64,000 bases of DNA from Phenylobacterium sp. (GCF_016124325.1 NZ_WGNY01000023.1:1-64000); one strand, 5' to 3'; positions 46,146 through 55,536 are shown, numbered from the stretch's first letter. Made by a program: numbers and translations. The notes: generated by a model from the sequence alone, not told the origin.

Positions 46146-46763
46146 CTAGGCGTGGGCGAAGATGTCTGCATCCTCCCAGCCGGCGTCGTCCAGCAACGCA
46201 CGGTGGGGGAGGAATTCGAAACAGGCCCGCGCCAGGTGGTCGCGACCTTCGCGGACCAGCATCTCGTCGAGCCGCGCGCGCAGCGCGTGCAGGTGCAGCA
46301 CGTCGGAGGCCGCATAGGCCACCTGCTCGTCGGTGAGCTTGGCCTGGCCCCAGTCGGACGACTGCTGGGCCTTGGACATGTCGACCCCCAGGAGCTCGCG
46401 GCTGACGTCCTTCAGGCCGTGACGGTCGGTGTAGGTGCGCGCCAGCTTCGAGGCGATCTTGGTGCAGTAGACGGGCGCGGTCACCACGCCCAGATGCCGC
46501 CAGAACATGGCGATATCGAAGCGGCCGAAGTGGAAGATCTTGACCACCGCCGGATCGGTCAGGATCCGCTTGAGGTTGGGCGCGTCATAGGTGGAGCGGT
46601 CCAGCTTGACCACGTGGGCGTCGCCGTCGCCGGCCGACAGCTGCACCACGCACAGCGGGTCGCGCCCAAGGCGCAGCCCCATGGTCTCGGAATCGACGGC
46701 CACCGCGCTGGCGCCGGCGAGGGCGTCGGCCGGCAGGTCTCCGTCATGCAGGAAGGTGGTCAA
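46146..46763 (-). CDS. Ribonuclease D-like 3'-5' exonuclease
   Basis: This 205-residue DEDDy exonuclease is the short RNase D type without HRDC domains. Metal ligands are Asp and Glu in AVDSETMGL, Asp in FHFGRFDIAMF, and Tyr and Asp in VAYAASDVLHLHALR. It probably trims the 3' ends of structured RNAs. It lies directly upstream of lptC, the neighbour seen in related genomes. Confidence 0.94.
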   Translation of the reverse strand: MTTFLHDGDLPADALAGASAVAVDSETMGLRLGRDPLCVVQLSAGDGDAHVVKLDRSTYDAPNLKRILTDPAVVKIFHFGRFDIAMFWRHLGVVTAPVYCTKIASKLARTYTDRHGLKDVSRELLGVDMSKAQQSSDWGQAKLTDEQVAYAASDVLHLHALRARLDEMLVREGRDHLARACFEFLPHRALLDDAGWEDADIFAHA

Positions 46764-46867
46764 TTCGCCTGAAACTCCGGCCGTGGTGGTCCGGCGCGGA
46801 CCGCGGGCATGGTGAATGTCGTCGGGCCGGTTCTAGATGATCCTCGCGCGCGGGAACAGAGGGGCGC

Positions 46868-47047
46868 TCAGAGCTCCACCATGTCGAAGTCGGCCTTGGG
46901 CGTGCCGCAGAGCGGACAGACCCAATCGGCGGGGATGTCGGCCCAGCGCGTGCCGGGGGCGAGGCCTTCGTCGGGCGCGCCCTCGGCCTCGTCGTAGATG
47001 TAGCCGCAGGTGCGGCATTGCCAGGTCTGGTAAGGCGCCTCGCTCAT
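46868..47047 (-). CDS. Rubredoxin
   Basis: This is a 59-residue iron-only electron carrier. The Fe(SCys)4 site is formed by C11/C14 ([13 protein letters not shown]) and C44/C47 ([16 protein letters not shown]), which are the canonical CxxCG motifs. The ATG overlaps the stop of the TetR gene (ATGA), so the two are translationally coupled and both face away from the cytochrome P450 gene. It probably carries electrons to an oxygenase; whether that is the neighbouring P450 is open. Confidence 0.96.
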   Translation of the reverse strand: MSEAPYQTWQCRTCGYIYDEAEGAPDEGLAPGTRWADIPADWVCPLCGTPKADFDMVEL

Positions 47048-47700
47048 GGGCGCGTCTCCTGCGTGACGACGCCGGGCGCGGCCAGGGCCAGGCGCAGGGT
47101 GCGCAGGCTGGTCCGGCGGATGGCGTCGATGTCGGTGTCCGGGTCCACCAGCCACTGGATGCTGACGCCCAGCAGCAGCGAGCCCACCATCAGGGCCGCG
47201 GCGTCGGGGTCGACCTCGCGCCGCACCTGGCCGGCCGCCCGGCCGCGCGCGACCAGCCGCGACAGGCGATCCTTGACCCGGTCGTGCGACCCGCCGAAGG
47301 CCGCGCGCAGCTCCGAGGCGTCGGCGACGGCGCCGGCCAGCAGCTTGAAGTAGGCCCGCGTCGCCTGCCCCTCGGCCAGGTGGCTGAGGTAGAGGTCGAC
47401 ATATTCCAGGAGGGCGTCCAGGCCCGGCATGTCGTCGATGTGATGGGCCGCGAGCGCGTCGTCCTGCTTCTCGTGCAGGTCGGCGATCAGGGCTTCGATC
47501 AACCCCTGCTTCGAGCCGAACTTCTGGGTCGCCAGGCCCCGGGAATAGCCGGCGCTGCGCCCGATCGCCTCGAAGGTGGCCGCCGAGACGCCGTCCTCGG
47601 CGACGACCTGGGCTGTGGCGTCCAGCAGCCGCCGCTCGGACTCGTCGCGGCGCTCGGCCTGAGTCCTGCGTATCGGCGTCCCGCGCATCGCTCGCGTCAT
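47044..47700 (-). CDS. TetR-family transcriptional regulator
   Basis: The 218-residue regulator has the TetR HTH ([49 protein letters not shown]) and a helical ligand domain. The start is uncertain: ATGs at 47712, 47700 and 47688 are all in frame and none has a clear Shine-Dalgarno. It is divergent from a P450 gene, with an imperfect 22-bp palindrome between them, and cotranscribed with rubredoxin. Repression of both units until a substrate binds is the likely scheme. Confidence 0.93.
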   Translation of the reverse strand: MTRAMRGTPIRRTQAERRDESERRLLDATAQVVAEDGVSAATFEAIGRSAGYSRGLATQKFGSKQGLIEALIADLHEKQDDALAAHHIDDMPGLDALLEYVDLYLSHLAEGQATRAYFKLLAGAVADASELRAAFGGSHDRVKDRLSRLVARGRAAGQVRREVDPDAAALMVGSLLLGVSIQWLVDPDTDIDAIRRTSLRTLRLALAAPGVVTQETRP

Positions 47701-47728
47701 GCCGTGGGTCATGCGCCGAGTCGTAGTT

Positions 47729-47750
47729 ACTTGTTGTACGTATAGCAAGT
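47729..47750. promoter_or_regulatory. 22-bp imperfect palindrome, probable TetR operator
   Basis: The sequence acttgttgtac followed by gtatagcaagt is symmetric at 18 of 22 positions. It is AT-rich relative to its surroundings and lies between the divergent TetR and P450 genes, the usual place for such an operator. Confidence 0.6.
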
Positions 47751-47821
47751 TCGACCTAGCTTCGTCGGCAAGGGGAAGCGCCCGGCCCGTCGAGGCCGCG
47801 AACGGAAGGACCACAGCGGCC

Positions 47822-49093
47822 ATGATCGATCACGAGATCGCCCAGACCATCATCGACCCCAAGGCCTACGCCGACGGGAAACGGGTGGACGAGGCCTTCG
47901 CCACGCTGCGGCGCGAGGCGCCCCTGGATCAGGCCCACCCCGAGGGCTTCGACCCGTTCTGGGTCGTGACCCGGCAGGACGACATCCGCGAGGTCGAGCT
48001 GAAGAACGACCTGTTCCACAACGGCGACCGCTCGACCGTGCTCACCACCATCGAGGCCGACCAGAAGGTGCGCCAGATGATGGGCGGCTCGCCGCACCTG
48101 GTGCGCTCGCTGGTCCAGATGGACAACCCGGACCACCGCAACTACCGCCACCTGACCCAGAACGCCTTCGCCCCGCAGAACCTGCGCCGGCTGGAAGAGC
48201 GGATCCGCGAGATCGCCCGGGGCTTCGTCGAGCGCATGGCGGCGCACGGCGACCGCTGCGACTTCGCCAAGGACGTGGCCTTCCTCTATCCCCTGCATGT
48301 GGTGATGGAGGTGATCGGCGTACCCGAGGCCGACGAGCCTCGGATGCTGAAGCTGACCCAGGAGCTGTTCGGCAGCGCCGACCCCGAGCTGAACCGTTCG
48401 GGCGGGATGGCCGCCGACACCGACGCGGCGCTGGCCAGCCTGCAGGCCACGGTCGCCGACTTCATCGTCTACTTCAACGAGATGACCGAGGACCGGCGGC
48501 GCAACCCGCGCGAGGACCTCGCCAGCATCATCGCCAACGGCAAGATCGAGGGCCAGCCGCTCGGCTACCTGGAGGCCATGAGCTACTACATCATCGCCGC
48601 CACCGCGGGCCACGACACCACCTCCAGCACCACGGCGGGCGCGCTCTGGGCGCTGGCGGAGCGGCCAAAGCAGTTCCGGGCGGTGAAGGACGACCCGTCG
48701 CTCATCAAGGGGCTGATCGAGGAATCGATCCGGTGGGAGACGCCGGTGAAGCACTTCATGCGCACCGCGACCGAGGACACCGAGCTGGCCGGCAGGAAGA
48801 TCGCCAAGGGCGACTGGCTGTTCCTCAGCTATCCGTCAGGCAACCGCGACGAGGCGGTGTTCGACGACCCGTTCGAGTTCGACGTGGCCCGCACGCCCAA
48901 CAAGCACGTGGCCTTCGGCTACGGCGCGCACGTGTGCCTGGGCCAGCACCTGGCGCGGATGGAGATGCGCATCCTCTGGGAGGAACTGCTGCCGCGGCTG
49001 GAATCGGTGGAGTTGGACGGCCAGCCGAAGCGGATGGAGGCGAGCTTCGTCTGCGGCCCCAAGTCGGTGCCGATCCGCTTCAAGATGCACTGA
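47822..49093 (+). CDS. Cytochrome P450
   Basis: This soluble bacterial P450 of 423 residues hydroxylates an unknown organic substrate with O2 and two electrons. The I-helix oxygen-binding motif is AGHDTTSS (262-269), the ExxR motif ESIR (301-304) and the heme-thiolate loop FGYGAHVCLGQHLA with ligand C372. The start at 47822 (MIDHEIAQTIIDPKAYA) is the only one consistent with family length. No ferredoxin or ferredoxin reductase gene lies nearby; the closest electron carrier is the divergent rubredoxin. Confidence 0.96.
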   Translation: MIDHEIAQTIIDPKAYADGKRVDEAFATLRREAPLDQAHPEGFDPFWVVTRQDDIREVELKNDLFHNGDRSTVLTTIEADQKVRQMMGGSPHLVRSLVQMDNPDHRNYRHLTQNAFAPQNLRRLEERIREIARGFVERMAAHGDRCDFAKDVAFLYPLHVVMEVIGVPEADEPRMLKLTQELFGSADPELNRSGGMAADTDAALASLQATVADFIVYFNEMTEDRRRNPREDLASIIANGKIEGQPLGYLEAMSYYIIAATAGHDTTSSTTAGALWALAERPKQFRAVKDDPSLIKGLIEESIRWETPVKHFMRTATEDTELAGRKIAKGDWLFLSYPSGNRDEAVFDDPFEFDVARTPNKHVAFGYGAHVCLGQHLARMEMRILWEELLPRLESVELDGQPKRMEASFVCGPKSVPIRFKMH

Positions 49094-49114
49094 GGAGGTT
49101 CGTCGGCGCCGATC

Positions 49115-49237
49115 GTGAGGCTGGTGCAGGCCGGCGATCCGCCGCATTGCTGGACCAACGCGCCGGCGGACAAGGACAGCGCCTGGACCGCCACGCTGGA
49201 CGACGGCTCGACCCTGCGCGTGACGCCCGTCCCCTGA
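49115..49237 (+). CDS. Short reading frame or gene remnant, 40 codons
   Basis: From a GTG at 49115 the frame reads VRLVQAGDPPHCWTNAPADK, then SAWTATLDDGSTLRVTPVP and stop. It looks like the C-terminal end of a small secreted or enzyme-inhibitor-like protein, but it has no signal peptide, and the nearest Shine-Dalgarno-like GAGGAGG is 16 bases from the start. It may be a decayed remnant. Confidence 0.25.
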   Translation: MRLVQAGDPPHCWTNAPADKDSAWTATLDDGSTLRVTPVP

Positions 49238-49327
49238 CCGTCAGGGGCGAACGGCGATCAATTCATGGCGCTGAAGAGTATCCGGAAGAATATCCGGCTC
49301 GCCACACTCGCCTCCGATGAAGACAAG

Positions 49328-49414
<87 letters not shown>

Positions 49415-49569
49415 CCCGTCCGTAGGATCGGGAGGCGGCTACATATGGCGCCGCCCATCCGGGGTCAACGGCGGCTTTGCGAGAAGGGGTCATGTCGCAT
49501 TGCGGCGCGCGGCCGCATCGTCTAATCGCTGGCTCTTCTCAAGGGGCTGAAGGGACCGGCGGCGCCGTC

Positions 49570-50541
49570 ATGCAGAACCTCGTCACCGTCTTTGGCGGAT
49601 CCGGCTTCGTCGGCGTCCAGGCCGTGCGCTTCCTGGCCAAGGCCGGCTGGCGCGTCCGCGTGGCCGTGCGCAACCCCAACCTCGCCTACCGCATGCGGCT
49701 GATGGGCGACGTGGGCCAGATCGACGTGGTCCAGGCCAATGTCCGCAACAAGGATTCGCTGCAGCGGGCGCTGGAAGGCGCGACCGCGTCGCTGAACCTG
49801 GTGGGCATCCTCTACGAGAGCGGCCGCCAGGGCTTCCAGGCCGTCCAGACCATGGGCGCGAAGAACGTCGCCGAGGCCGCCAAGGCCCAGGGCGTCGAGC
49901 GGGCGATCCAGATGTCGGCCATCGGCGCCGATCCCGAGTCGGCGTCGAAGTACGCCCGCACCAAGGGCGAGGGCGAGGCGGCCGTGCGCGAGGTGTTCCC
50001 CGACGCGGCGATCGTGCGGCCCTCGATCGTCTTCGGGCCGGGCGACGGCTTCTTCGAGAAGTTCGCGAAGTTGGCGCAGCTGAGCCCGGTCCTGCCGCTG
50101 GTGGGCGGCGGCCACACCCGCTTTCAGCCCGCGTTCGTGGGCGACGTCGGCAAGGCGCTGGCCAAGATCGTCACCGATCCGGCCTCCGCCGGTCAGACGT
50201 TCGAGCTGGGCGGCCCGGGGGTCTACAGCTTCCGCGAGCTGATGGAGCTGATGATGGCCGAGACCGGCCAGCGCCGGCTGCTCCTGCCGCTGCCGTTCCC
50301 GGCGGCCGCCATGCTGGGAAGCCTGGCCGACCTCGCCGCGTTCCTGATCCCGCCGCCGATCACGGCCGATCAGGTGGCCCTGCTCAAGTCGGACAACGTG
50401 ACCAGCGGCCAATTCCCCGGCTTCGCCGAGCTCGGGATCACGCCGGCGACGCTGGAGGCGGTGCTGCCGACCTACCTCTATACCTACCGCAAGGGCGGCC
50501 AGTACGCTGACCAGGAGGCCCGCGCGCTCGCGCAATCCTGA
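49570..50541 (+). CDS. NDUFA9-like NAD(P)H-binding protein
   Basis: This atypical SDR of 323 residues belongs to the group that includes the complex I NDUFA9 subunit. It begins LVTVFGGSGFVGVQAVRFLAKAGWRVRVAVRNP, a GxxGxxG nucleotide fold with Arg residues favouring NADPH. IQMSAIGADPESASKYARTKGEGE supplies the remnant YxxxK, followed by ALGFGPGDGF-like IVFGPGDGFFEKFA. In Alphaproteobacteria it may stabilise complex I or act in quinone metabolism; this is family knowledge, not seen here. Confidence 0.9.
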   Translation: MQNLVTVFGGSGFVGVQAVRFLAKAGWRVRVAVRNPNLAYRMRLMGDVGQIDVVQANVRNKDSLQRALEGATASLNLVGILYESGRQGFQAVQTMGAKNVAEAAKAQGVERAIQMSAIGADPESASKYARTKGEGEAAVREVFPDAAIVRPSIVFGPGDGFFEKFAKLAQLSPVLPLVGGGHTRFQPAFVGDVGKALAKIVTDPASAGQTFELGGPGVYSFRELMELMMAETGQRRLLLPLPFPAAAMLGSLADLAAFLIPPPITADQVALLKSDNVTSGQFPGFAELGITPATLEAVLPTYLYTYRKGGQYADQEARALAQS

Positions 50542-50598
50542 TCGTTGCATCCGGGCGCGGAAACCGCCGGTATATGGAGGTCCAAGGAGACCTTAACC

Positions 50599-51504
50599 AT
50601 GCCGGACGCCGTGCTCGACCTGCCGCGCAAGACGCGCGAGCTGATGAACCACCACATGCACTCCACGTACTGGAACGACTTCAAGTTCCGGGACGATGAC
50701 GTGATCGTCGGCACCTATGCGAAGTCGGGCACCACCTGGACCCAGCAGATCGTCGCCCAGATCATCTTCCAGGCCGACCCGGACGTCTCGGTCGCCGAGA
50801 TTTCGCCCTGGTGGGACATGACCATCATCCCGCCCGAGGTGCGCCAGATGGTGGAGGCCCAGACCCACCGGCGGATCATCAAGACCCACCTGCCCGCCGA
50901 CGCCCTGGTGATGTCGCCGAAGGCCAAGTACGTCTACGTCGCCCGCGACGGCCGCGACGTGGTGTGGAGCATGTACAACCACCACACGGGCTTCAAGGAC
51001 GAGACCTACGAGATGTTCAACGGGCGCGACGACCTCGTCGGCCCGCCGATGCCGCGGCCCGATCCCGACATCCGCAGCTACTACCGCACCTGGCTGGAGA
51101 AGGACGGCTGGCCGTTCTGGTCGTTCTGGGAGAACACCGCCAGCTGGTGGGCGCTGCGCGACCAGCCGAACGTCAAGCTGATCCACTTCGCCAACCTGAA
51201 GGCCGACCTCGAGGGCGAGATGCGCAAGATCGCCGCCTTCCTGGGTGTCGAGCTCGCCGAGAACGTCTGGCCCAAGGCCGTCGAGCACTGCACCTTCGAC
51301 TACATGAAGGCCCACGCCGCCCAGTTCGCCCCGCTGGGCGGCATGCCCTGGGAGGGCGGCGCCGACACCTTCATCAACAAGGGCGTCAACGGCCGCTGGC
51401 GCGACGTGCTCTCGGCCGGGGAGAGCGCCGCCTACGAGACGATGGCGGTCGAGAAGCTGGGCGCCGACTGCGCCCGCTGGCTAGCAACCGGCGAGGGACT
51501 CTAA
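50599..51504 (+). CDS. Sulfotransferase (PAPS-dependent, cytosolic type)
   Basis: The 301-residue enzyme transfers sulfate from PAPS to a hydroxyl or amine of a small molecule. It has the 5'-phosphosulfate loop YAKSGTTW (40-47), the catalytic base H97 in IIKTHLP, the 3'-phosphate motif YVYVARDGRDVVWSMYNH and the C-terminal FINKGVNGRWRD matching KGxxGxW. AAGGAG precedes the ATG at 50599. It lies 57 bp after the NDUFA9-like gene. The acceptor is unknown; nearby P450 and monooxygenase genes could create the hydroxyl. Confidence 0.94.
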   Translation: MPDAVLDLPRKTRELMNHHMHSTYWNDFKFRDDDVIVGTYAKSGTTWTQQIVAQIIFQADPDVSVAEISPWWDMTIIPPEVRQMVEAQTHRRIIKTHLPADALVMSPKAKYVYVARDGRDVVWSMYNHHTGFKDETYEMFNGRDDLVGPPMPRPDPDIRSYYRTWLEKDGWPFWSFWENTASWWALRDQPNVKLIHFANLKADLEGEMRKIAAFLGVELAENVWPKAVEHCTFDYMKAHAAQFAPLGGMPWEGGADTFINKGVNGRWRDVLSAGESAAYETMAVEKLGADCARWLATGEGL

Positions 51505-51543
51505 GCGCGGGCCTCCAGGTCAGGGCGACGGATTCGACAACGT

Positions 51544-51670
51544 CCGCTCATCCCGGCGAAAGCCGGGATCCAGATCTCGAGACGCAGACGCGGATTGGAC
51601 GGCCTCGGAGCTGCCAGAGCCCGCCTCAAAGACCTTCCATCTGGGTCCCGGCTTTCGCCGGGACGAGCGG
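51544..51670. repeat. REPIN-like inverted repeat pair (32-bp arms, 63-bp spacer)
   Basis: The arm 51544-51575 (core cccggcgaaagccggga) is the reverse complement of 51639-51670 with two mismatches. Each arm is itself palindromic. It fills the gap between the converging sulfotransferase and monooxygenase genes and may also act as a bidirectional terminator. Confidence 0.8.
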
Positions 51671-51685
51671 GATTGAGCGCAAACG

Positions 51686-53299
51686 CTAGGCCCGGGCGTC
51701 GGAGGCGACGAGGCAGCCCTCGTAGCCCCTGGTGGCGACCTCCTCGCACTTCTCGCGATAGACCGGGAAGCCGCCGATGTAGGGCATGAAGACCCGCGGC
51801 TTCCCGGGCACGTTGGCGCCCATGTACCAGGAGTTGGCCTTCGGGAAGAGCGTGCCGTCCGCCACCTCGTTGACGTGGGCGACCCACTCGTCCTGGGCCG
51901 TTTCCGTCGCCTCGATCCGGCCCATCTGGCGCTCGCCCATCCAGGCGATGCAGTCGGAAATCCACTCCACGTGCTGCTCGATGGCGACGGCCATGTTGCA
52001 GAGCACCGACGGACTGCCGGGCCCGGTGACGATGAACATGTTGGGGAAGCCCGCGATCATCAGGCCGAGATAGGTGCGCGGCCCGGCCGCCCATCGCTCG
52101 TGCAGGCTCGCGCCGCCGCGGCCGCGGATGTCGATCTTCGACAGCGCCCCGGTCATGGCGTCGAAGCCGATGGCGTAGACGATGGCGTCCACCTCGTAGG
52201 TCTGTTTCGAGGTGCGGATTCCCGTGGGCTCGATCGCCTCGATGGGTTCGTCCCTGAGGTCGACGAGGCTGACGTTCGGCCGGTTGAAGGTGGCGTAGTA
52301 GTCGGTGTCGACGCACACCCGCTTCGCCCCGATCGGGAAGCTGCGCGGCGAGAGCTTCTCGGCCGTCTCCGGGTCGTTCACGATCTCGCGGATCTTGCCG
52401 CGCACGAATTCGGCGGCGATCTCGTTGGCTTCCTCGCTGGCCAGGGTGTCGCCGTAGGCGCCCAGCAGGGCGAAGCCGCCGATCTTCCAGCGGCGCTCGA
52501 ACTCGGCCTGGCGCGCCTGGGGATCGTCGGCGAAGGTCTCGGTCTCGCGCGGTTCGACCATGCGGATGCCGAAGCCGGTCTCGCGCGCCTCGGCGCGGCG
52601 CTGGGCGCGGTTGGCGGCCCAGTCGGCGGCGACCGCCGGATCGACCGGCCCGTTGTGCGCCGGCACGCTGAAGTTGGGCGTGCGCTGGAAGACGGTGACG
52701 TGGTCCGCCTGCCCGGCGATCACCGGGATCGACTGGATCGCGGACGAGCCCGTGCCGATCACGCCCACCTTCTGGCCCGTGAAGTCGACGCCGCCCTCGG
52801 GCCAGGACTGGGTGTGCCAGCTCGCCCCCTCGAACGACTCCGCGCCCGGGAAGGCGACCTCGTTGGCGACCGAAAGGCAGCCGGTGGCCATGACGCACCA
52901 GCGCGCGGTGACCGCCTCGCCCCGGTCGGTCGAAATCTTCCAGCGGTTCGTCGCCTCGTCGAACACCGCCGCCGTCACCCGGGTGTCGAGCTGGATGTCG
53001 GGACGCAGGTCGAACCGGTCGGCCACGTGGTTGAGGTAGGACAGCAGCTCGGGCTGGGTGGCGTAGCGCTCGCTCCACACCCATTCGGCGTCGAGCTCCG
53101 GCGAGAACGAGTAGGAATATTCCTGGCTCTCGATGTCGACCCGGGCGCCGGGATAGCGGTTCCAGTACCAGGTGCCGCCGACGCTGCTCCCGGCCTCGTA
53201 GACCCGCACCGACAGGCCCTGGGCCCGCAGCCGGTGCAGCATATAGAGGCCCGAGAAGCCCGCGCCCACGATCACGGCGTCATAGGCCGCTTCCGTCAT
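51686..53299 (-). CDS. Baeyer-Villiger-type flavin monooxygenase
   Basis: This NADPH/FAD monooxygenase of 537 residues would insert oxygen next to a ketone to make an ester or lactone. It has FAD fold VIVGAGFSGLYMLHRL, GGTWYWNRYPGARVD, the Baeyer-Villiger fingerprint F156-x-G158-xxx-H162-xxx-W166-P, the NADPH fold VGVIGTGSSAIQ and YAIGFDAMTGAL. The ATG at 53299 has GGAGGAA 5 bases upstream. It is divergent from a LuxR-type regulator, 166 bp apart. Confidence 0.94.
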   Translation of the reverse strand: MTEAAYDAVIVGAGFSGLYMLHRLRAQGLSVRVYEAGSSVGGTWYWNRYPGARVDIESQEYSYSFSPELDAEWVWSERYATQPELLSYLNHVADRFDLRPDIQLDTRVTAAVFDEATNRWKISTDRGEAVTARWCVMATGCLSVANEVAFPGAESFEGASWHTQSWPEGGVDFTGQKVGVIGTGSSAIQSIPVIAGQADHVTVFQRTPNFSVPAHNGPVDPAVAADWAANRAQRRAEARETGFGIRMVEPRETETFADDPQARQAEFERRWKIGGFALLGAYGDTLASEEANEIAAEFVRGKIREIVNDPETAEKLSPRSFPIGAKRVCVDTDYYATFNRPNVSLVDLRDEPIEAIEPTGIRTSKQTYEVDAIVYAIGFDAMTGALSKIDIRGRGGASLHERWAAGPRTYLGLMIAGFPNMFIVTGPGSPSVLCNMAVAIEQHVEWISDCIAWMGERQMGRIEATETAQDEWVAHVNEVADGTLFPKANSWYMGANVPGKPRVFMPYIGGFPVYREKCEEVATRGYEGCLVASDARA

Positions 53300-53465
53300 G
53301 GCGTTCCTCCACCCTTGTTTTGCGGCACGATACCCGAGTTGACGCGACGTGGGGCGCGGCATTTCGAAGACGCGGCGGCGGGCCTCGCTCGCGTCTCGGG
53401 AGACGCCCCTCGCGGTCGCGGGCCGTTTGGATCAATCTGTTCGGCAAAGGGCCAGGGGGCTGGAC

Positions 53466-54554
53466 ATGGCGAATCGCGCGCGAAGGGCGATGGCCGCGAT
53501 GCAGCGGCTGGCGGCGCTGGGCCTGCCCGATCGCCTGGCCTTTCCCGAGTTCGTGAGCGCCCTGGGCGACGTGGCGCCGTTCGAGTCCGCCGCCATGCTC
53601 TGGCTGGGGCCGGACGGCCAGCCGGTCGACACCTACATCACCATCGACAGCGGGCCCGAACTGATCAGCCGCTATGCGACGCGCTGGTTCGACGCCGAGG
53701 AGGCCCGCTACTACCCGCGCCAGCGGGAGATGCAGCTGAGCCCGGCGCTCAGCGTGATCCGGGTGAGCGACTACACGCCCAACTTCGGCGAGACCGAGAT
53801 CTACGACGAGGTCTACAGGGAGGCCCGCCACCACTGGATCGCGGGCCTGGCCCTGCGCGACGGCGCCCGCGCGATCGGCAATCTCGGCATCGGCCGGCCG
53901 CCGCAGGCGCGAGACTTCAGCGACCACGAGATGCGCATGCTGCGCATGCTGCGGCCCTACATCGTCCAGGCCGTCGGCCGCGCGCCGAACCTGACCGACT
54001 GGCCCGAGAACGATCTGGAGGACGACGCCGCGATCCTGGTGACCGACCTGGAGGGCCGCGTGCTGCACGCCAGCTCGGGAGCCTGGCGGCTGCTTCATGG
54101 CGCGGCGGGCGTGCCGGCGGATCTCGCGGTGCTTCGGGACCGGATCTACGAATGGGCGCGCCCGATGCTGAGCGACCTGGCCGGCCGGGTCGGCCGGGCG
54201 CTGGCCGGCGGCGGCGGCGCGCCGGCGCGCATGGACGCCGTGACGCCCTACGGCCGCTTCGTGATCCGCGCCTACGCGCTGGATCCCAACGAGGGCGATG
54301 CGGCCAGCACGGTCGCCGTGCAGATCGAAAGGCGGCTGCCCGTCGGCCTGAAGATGCTGCGCTCGCCGATCTTCCGCAGCCTGACGCCGCGCGAGCAGGA
54401 CGTGGCGCGCATGCTGCCCAGCGGCCTGTCCTACCCCCAGATCGGCGACCGGCTCGGCGTGGGCGCCTCGACCGTGGTCACCCACGTGCGCAGCCTGGGC
54501 CAGAAGCTGGGCGTGGGGAGCCGCGAAGAAATCGTCAGCGCCCTCTGCGCCTGA
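53466..54554 (+). CDS. LuxR-family transcriptional regulator
   Basis: The 362-residue regulator has a C-terminal LuxR HTH (LTPREQDVARMLPSGLSYPQIGDRLGVGASTVVTHVRSLGQKLGV). A long N-terminal region of about 290 residues is without an autoinducer-binding or receiver domain that I recognise; parts look like tandem PAS or GAF folds. It is divergent from the Baeyer-Villiger monooxygenase and may control it. Confidence 0.9.
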   Translation: MANRARRAMAAMQRLAALGLPDRLAFPEFVSALGDVAPFESAAMLWLGPDGQPVDTYITIDSGPELISRYATRWFDAEEARYYPRQREMQLSPALSVIRVSDYTPNFGETEIYDEVYREARHHWIAGLALRDGARAIGNLGIGRPPQARDFSDHEMRMLRMLRPYIVQAVGRAPNLTDWPENDLEDDAAILVTDLEGRVLHASSGAWRLLHGAAGVPADLAVLRDRIYEWARPMLSDLAGRVGRALAGGGGAPARMDAVTPYGRFVIRAYALDPNEGDAASTVAVQIERRLPVGLKMLRSPIFRSLTPREQDVARMLPSGLSYPQIGDRLGVGASTVVTHVRSLGQKLGVGSREEIVSALCA

Positions 54555-54613
54555 CGCGAATTCCCCTCGTAGGGGGATGAAACGCGCGCGCGCGCCCGCG
54601 AACATCGCCAGCG

Positions 54614-55510
54614 ATGTCGGAACCGTTCAGCGCCAAGTTCGCCCTCGCCTTGAAAGTCCTGTCCCTGAGCCGCGGTCGGCTGGCGTCCGACCTGTGCGTG
54701 GACAAGTCGGTCGTCGGCCGCTGGGCGACCGGGGCCGTGCGCCCTTCGGAACACAACCTCTCGCGGCTGACCCTGCTGATCGCCGAGCGCGTGCCCGGCT
54801 TCACGGTGCTGGACTGGGATCGCAGCCTGGCCGATCTGGCGGTCCTGCTCGGGGCCGATCCCGCCGCTGTCGCCGCCGCCAACCCCCTGCCCGGCCTGCC
54901 CCTGGCCATCCTCGAGCAGATTCGCGCGACGACCGCCCTGCGCGGCGCTGCCTACGAAGGCTTCTTCCGCTCGACGCGGCCCTATGTGCTCAGCCCCGGC
55001 CGCTTCCTGCACGACTACGGGATGATCCGGCTCGACGCCAACGGCCTGCTGGAGTTGCGCATGGGCACGGGCGGCACGCGCGTCGAGGGCTGGATGCTCC
55101 CGGTGCACAACCAGCTCATCTGCATCGCCGCCGACGTGGTCAGCGGGGCCATGGTGTTCGGGATCTTCAACGGCGTCGCCATGGCGAGGGCCGACGTGCT
55201 CGACGGCCTGGCGCTGGGCTCGGCGCTCGACTCGGCCCGGACGCCCACGGCCTTCGTGATGATGTTCGAGCGGATCGGCGACCTGAGCGGCGACCGCGAC
55301 GCCGACGACGCCCGTTTCGAGGCCCTGGCCGATCGCGACCCGCTTGCGCCGGAGGACTCCGTCCGGCCGGAGATCCGGGCGCACCTCGTGCGCGACATCG
55401 GCCCGGCGGCGCTCGCCGGGGGCGTCGGCGAGCTGCTGCTCCAGGCGCCGCTGTTCCGCTCGCTGTCGCGCGGCCCGGCCTATGGGGAGTGCGCGCGGGC
55501 CGGCGACTGA
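54614..55510 (+). CDS. HTH protein with unrecognised C-terminal sensor domain
   Basis: The 298-residue protein begins with an XRE-like helix-turn-helix (FALALKVLSLSRGRLASDLCVDKSVVGRWATGAVRPSEHNLSRLTLLIAE, residues 8-57). The C-terminal 190 residues form a Gly-rich domain (FHDYGMIRLDANGLLELRMG-type strands, VHNQLICIAADVVSGAMVFGIFNGVAMARADVLDG) that I cannot assign. It follows the LuxR gene by 59 bp on the same strand, so the two regulators may be cotranscribed. Confidence 0.85.
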   Translation: MSEPFSAKFALALKVLSLSRGRLASDLCVDKSVVGRWATGAVRPSEHNLSRLTLLIAERVPGFTVLDWDRSLADLAVLLGADPAAVAAANPLPGLPLAILEQIRATTALRGAAYEGFFRSTRPYVLSPGRFLHDYGMIRLDANGLLELRMGTGGTRVEGWMLPVHNQLICIAADVVSGAMVFGIFNGVAMARADVLDGLALGSALDSARTPTAFVMMFERIGDLSGDRDADDARFEALADRDPLAPEDSVRPEIRAHLVRDIGPAALAGGVGELLLQAPLFRSLSRGPAYGECARAGD

Positions 55511-55536
55511 GCCCGGCCCCGCCGCGCGCGGCGGCG

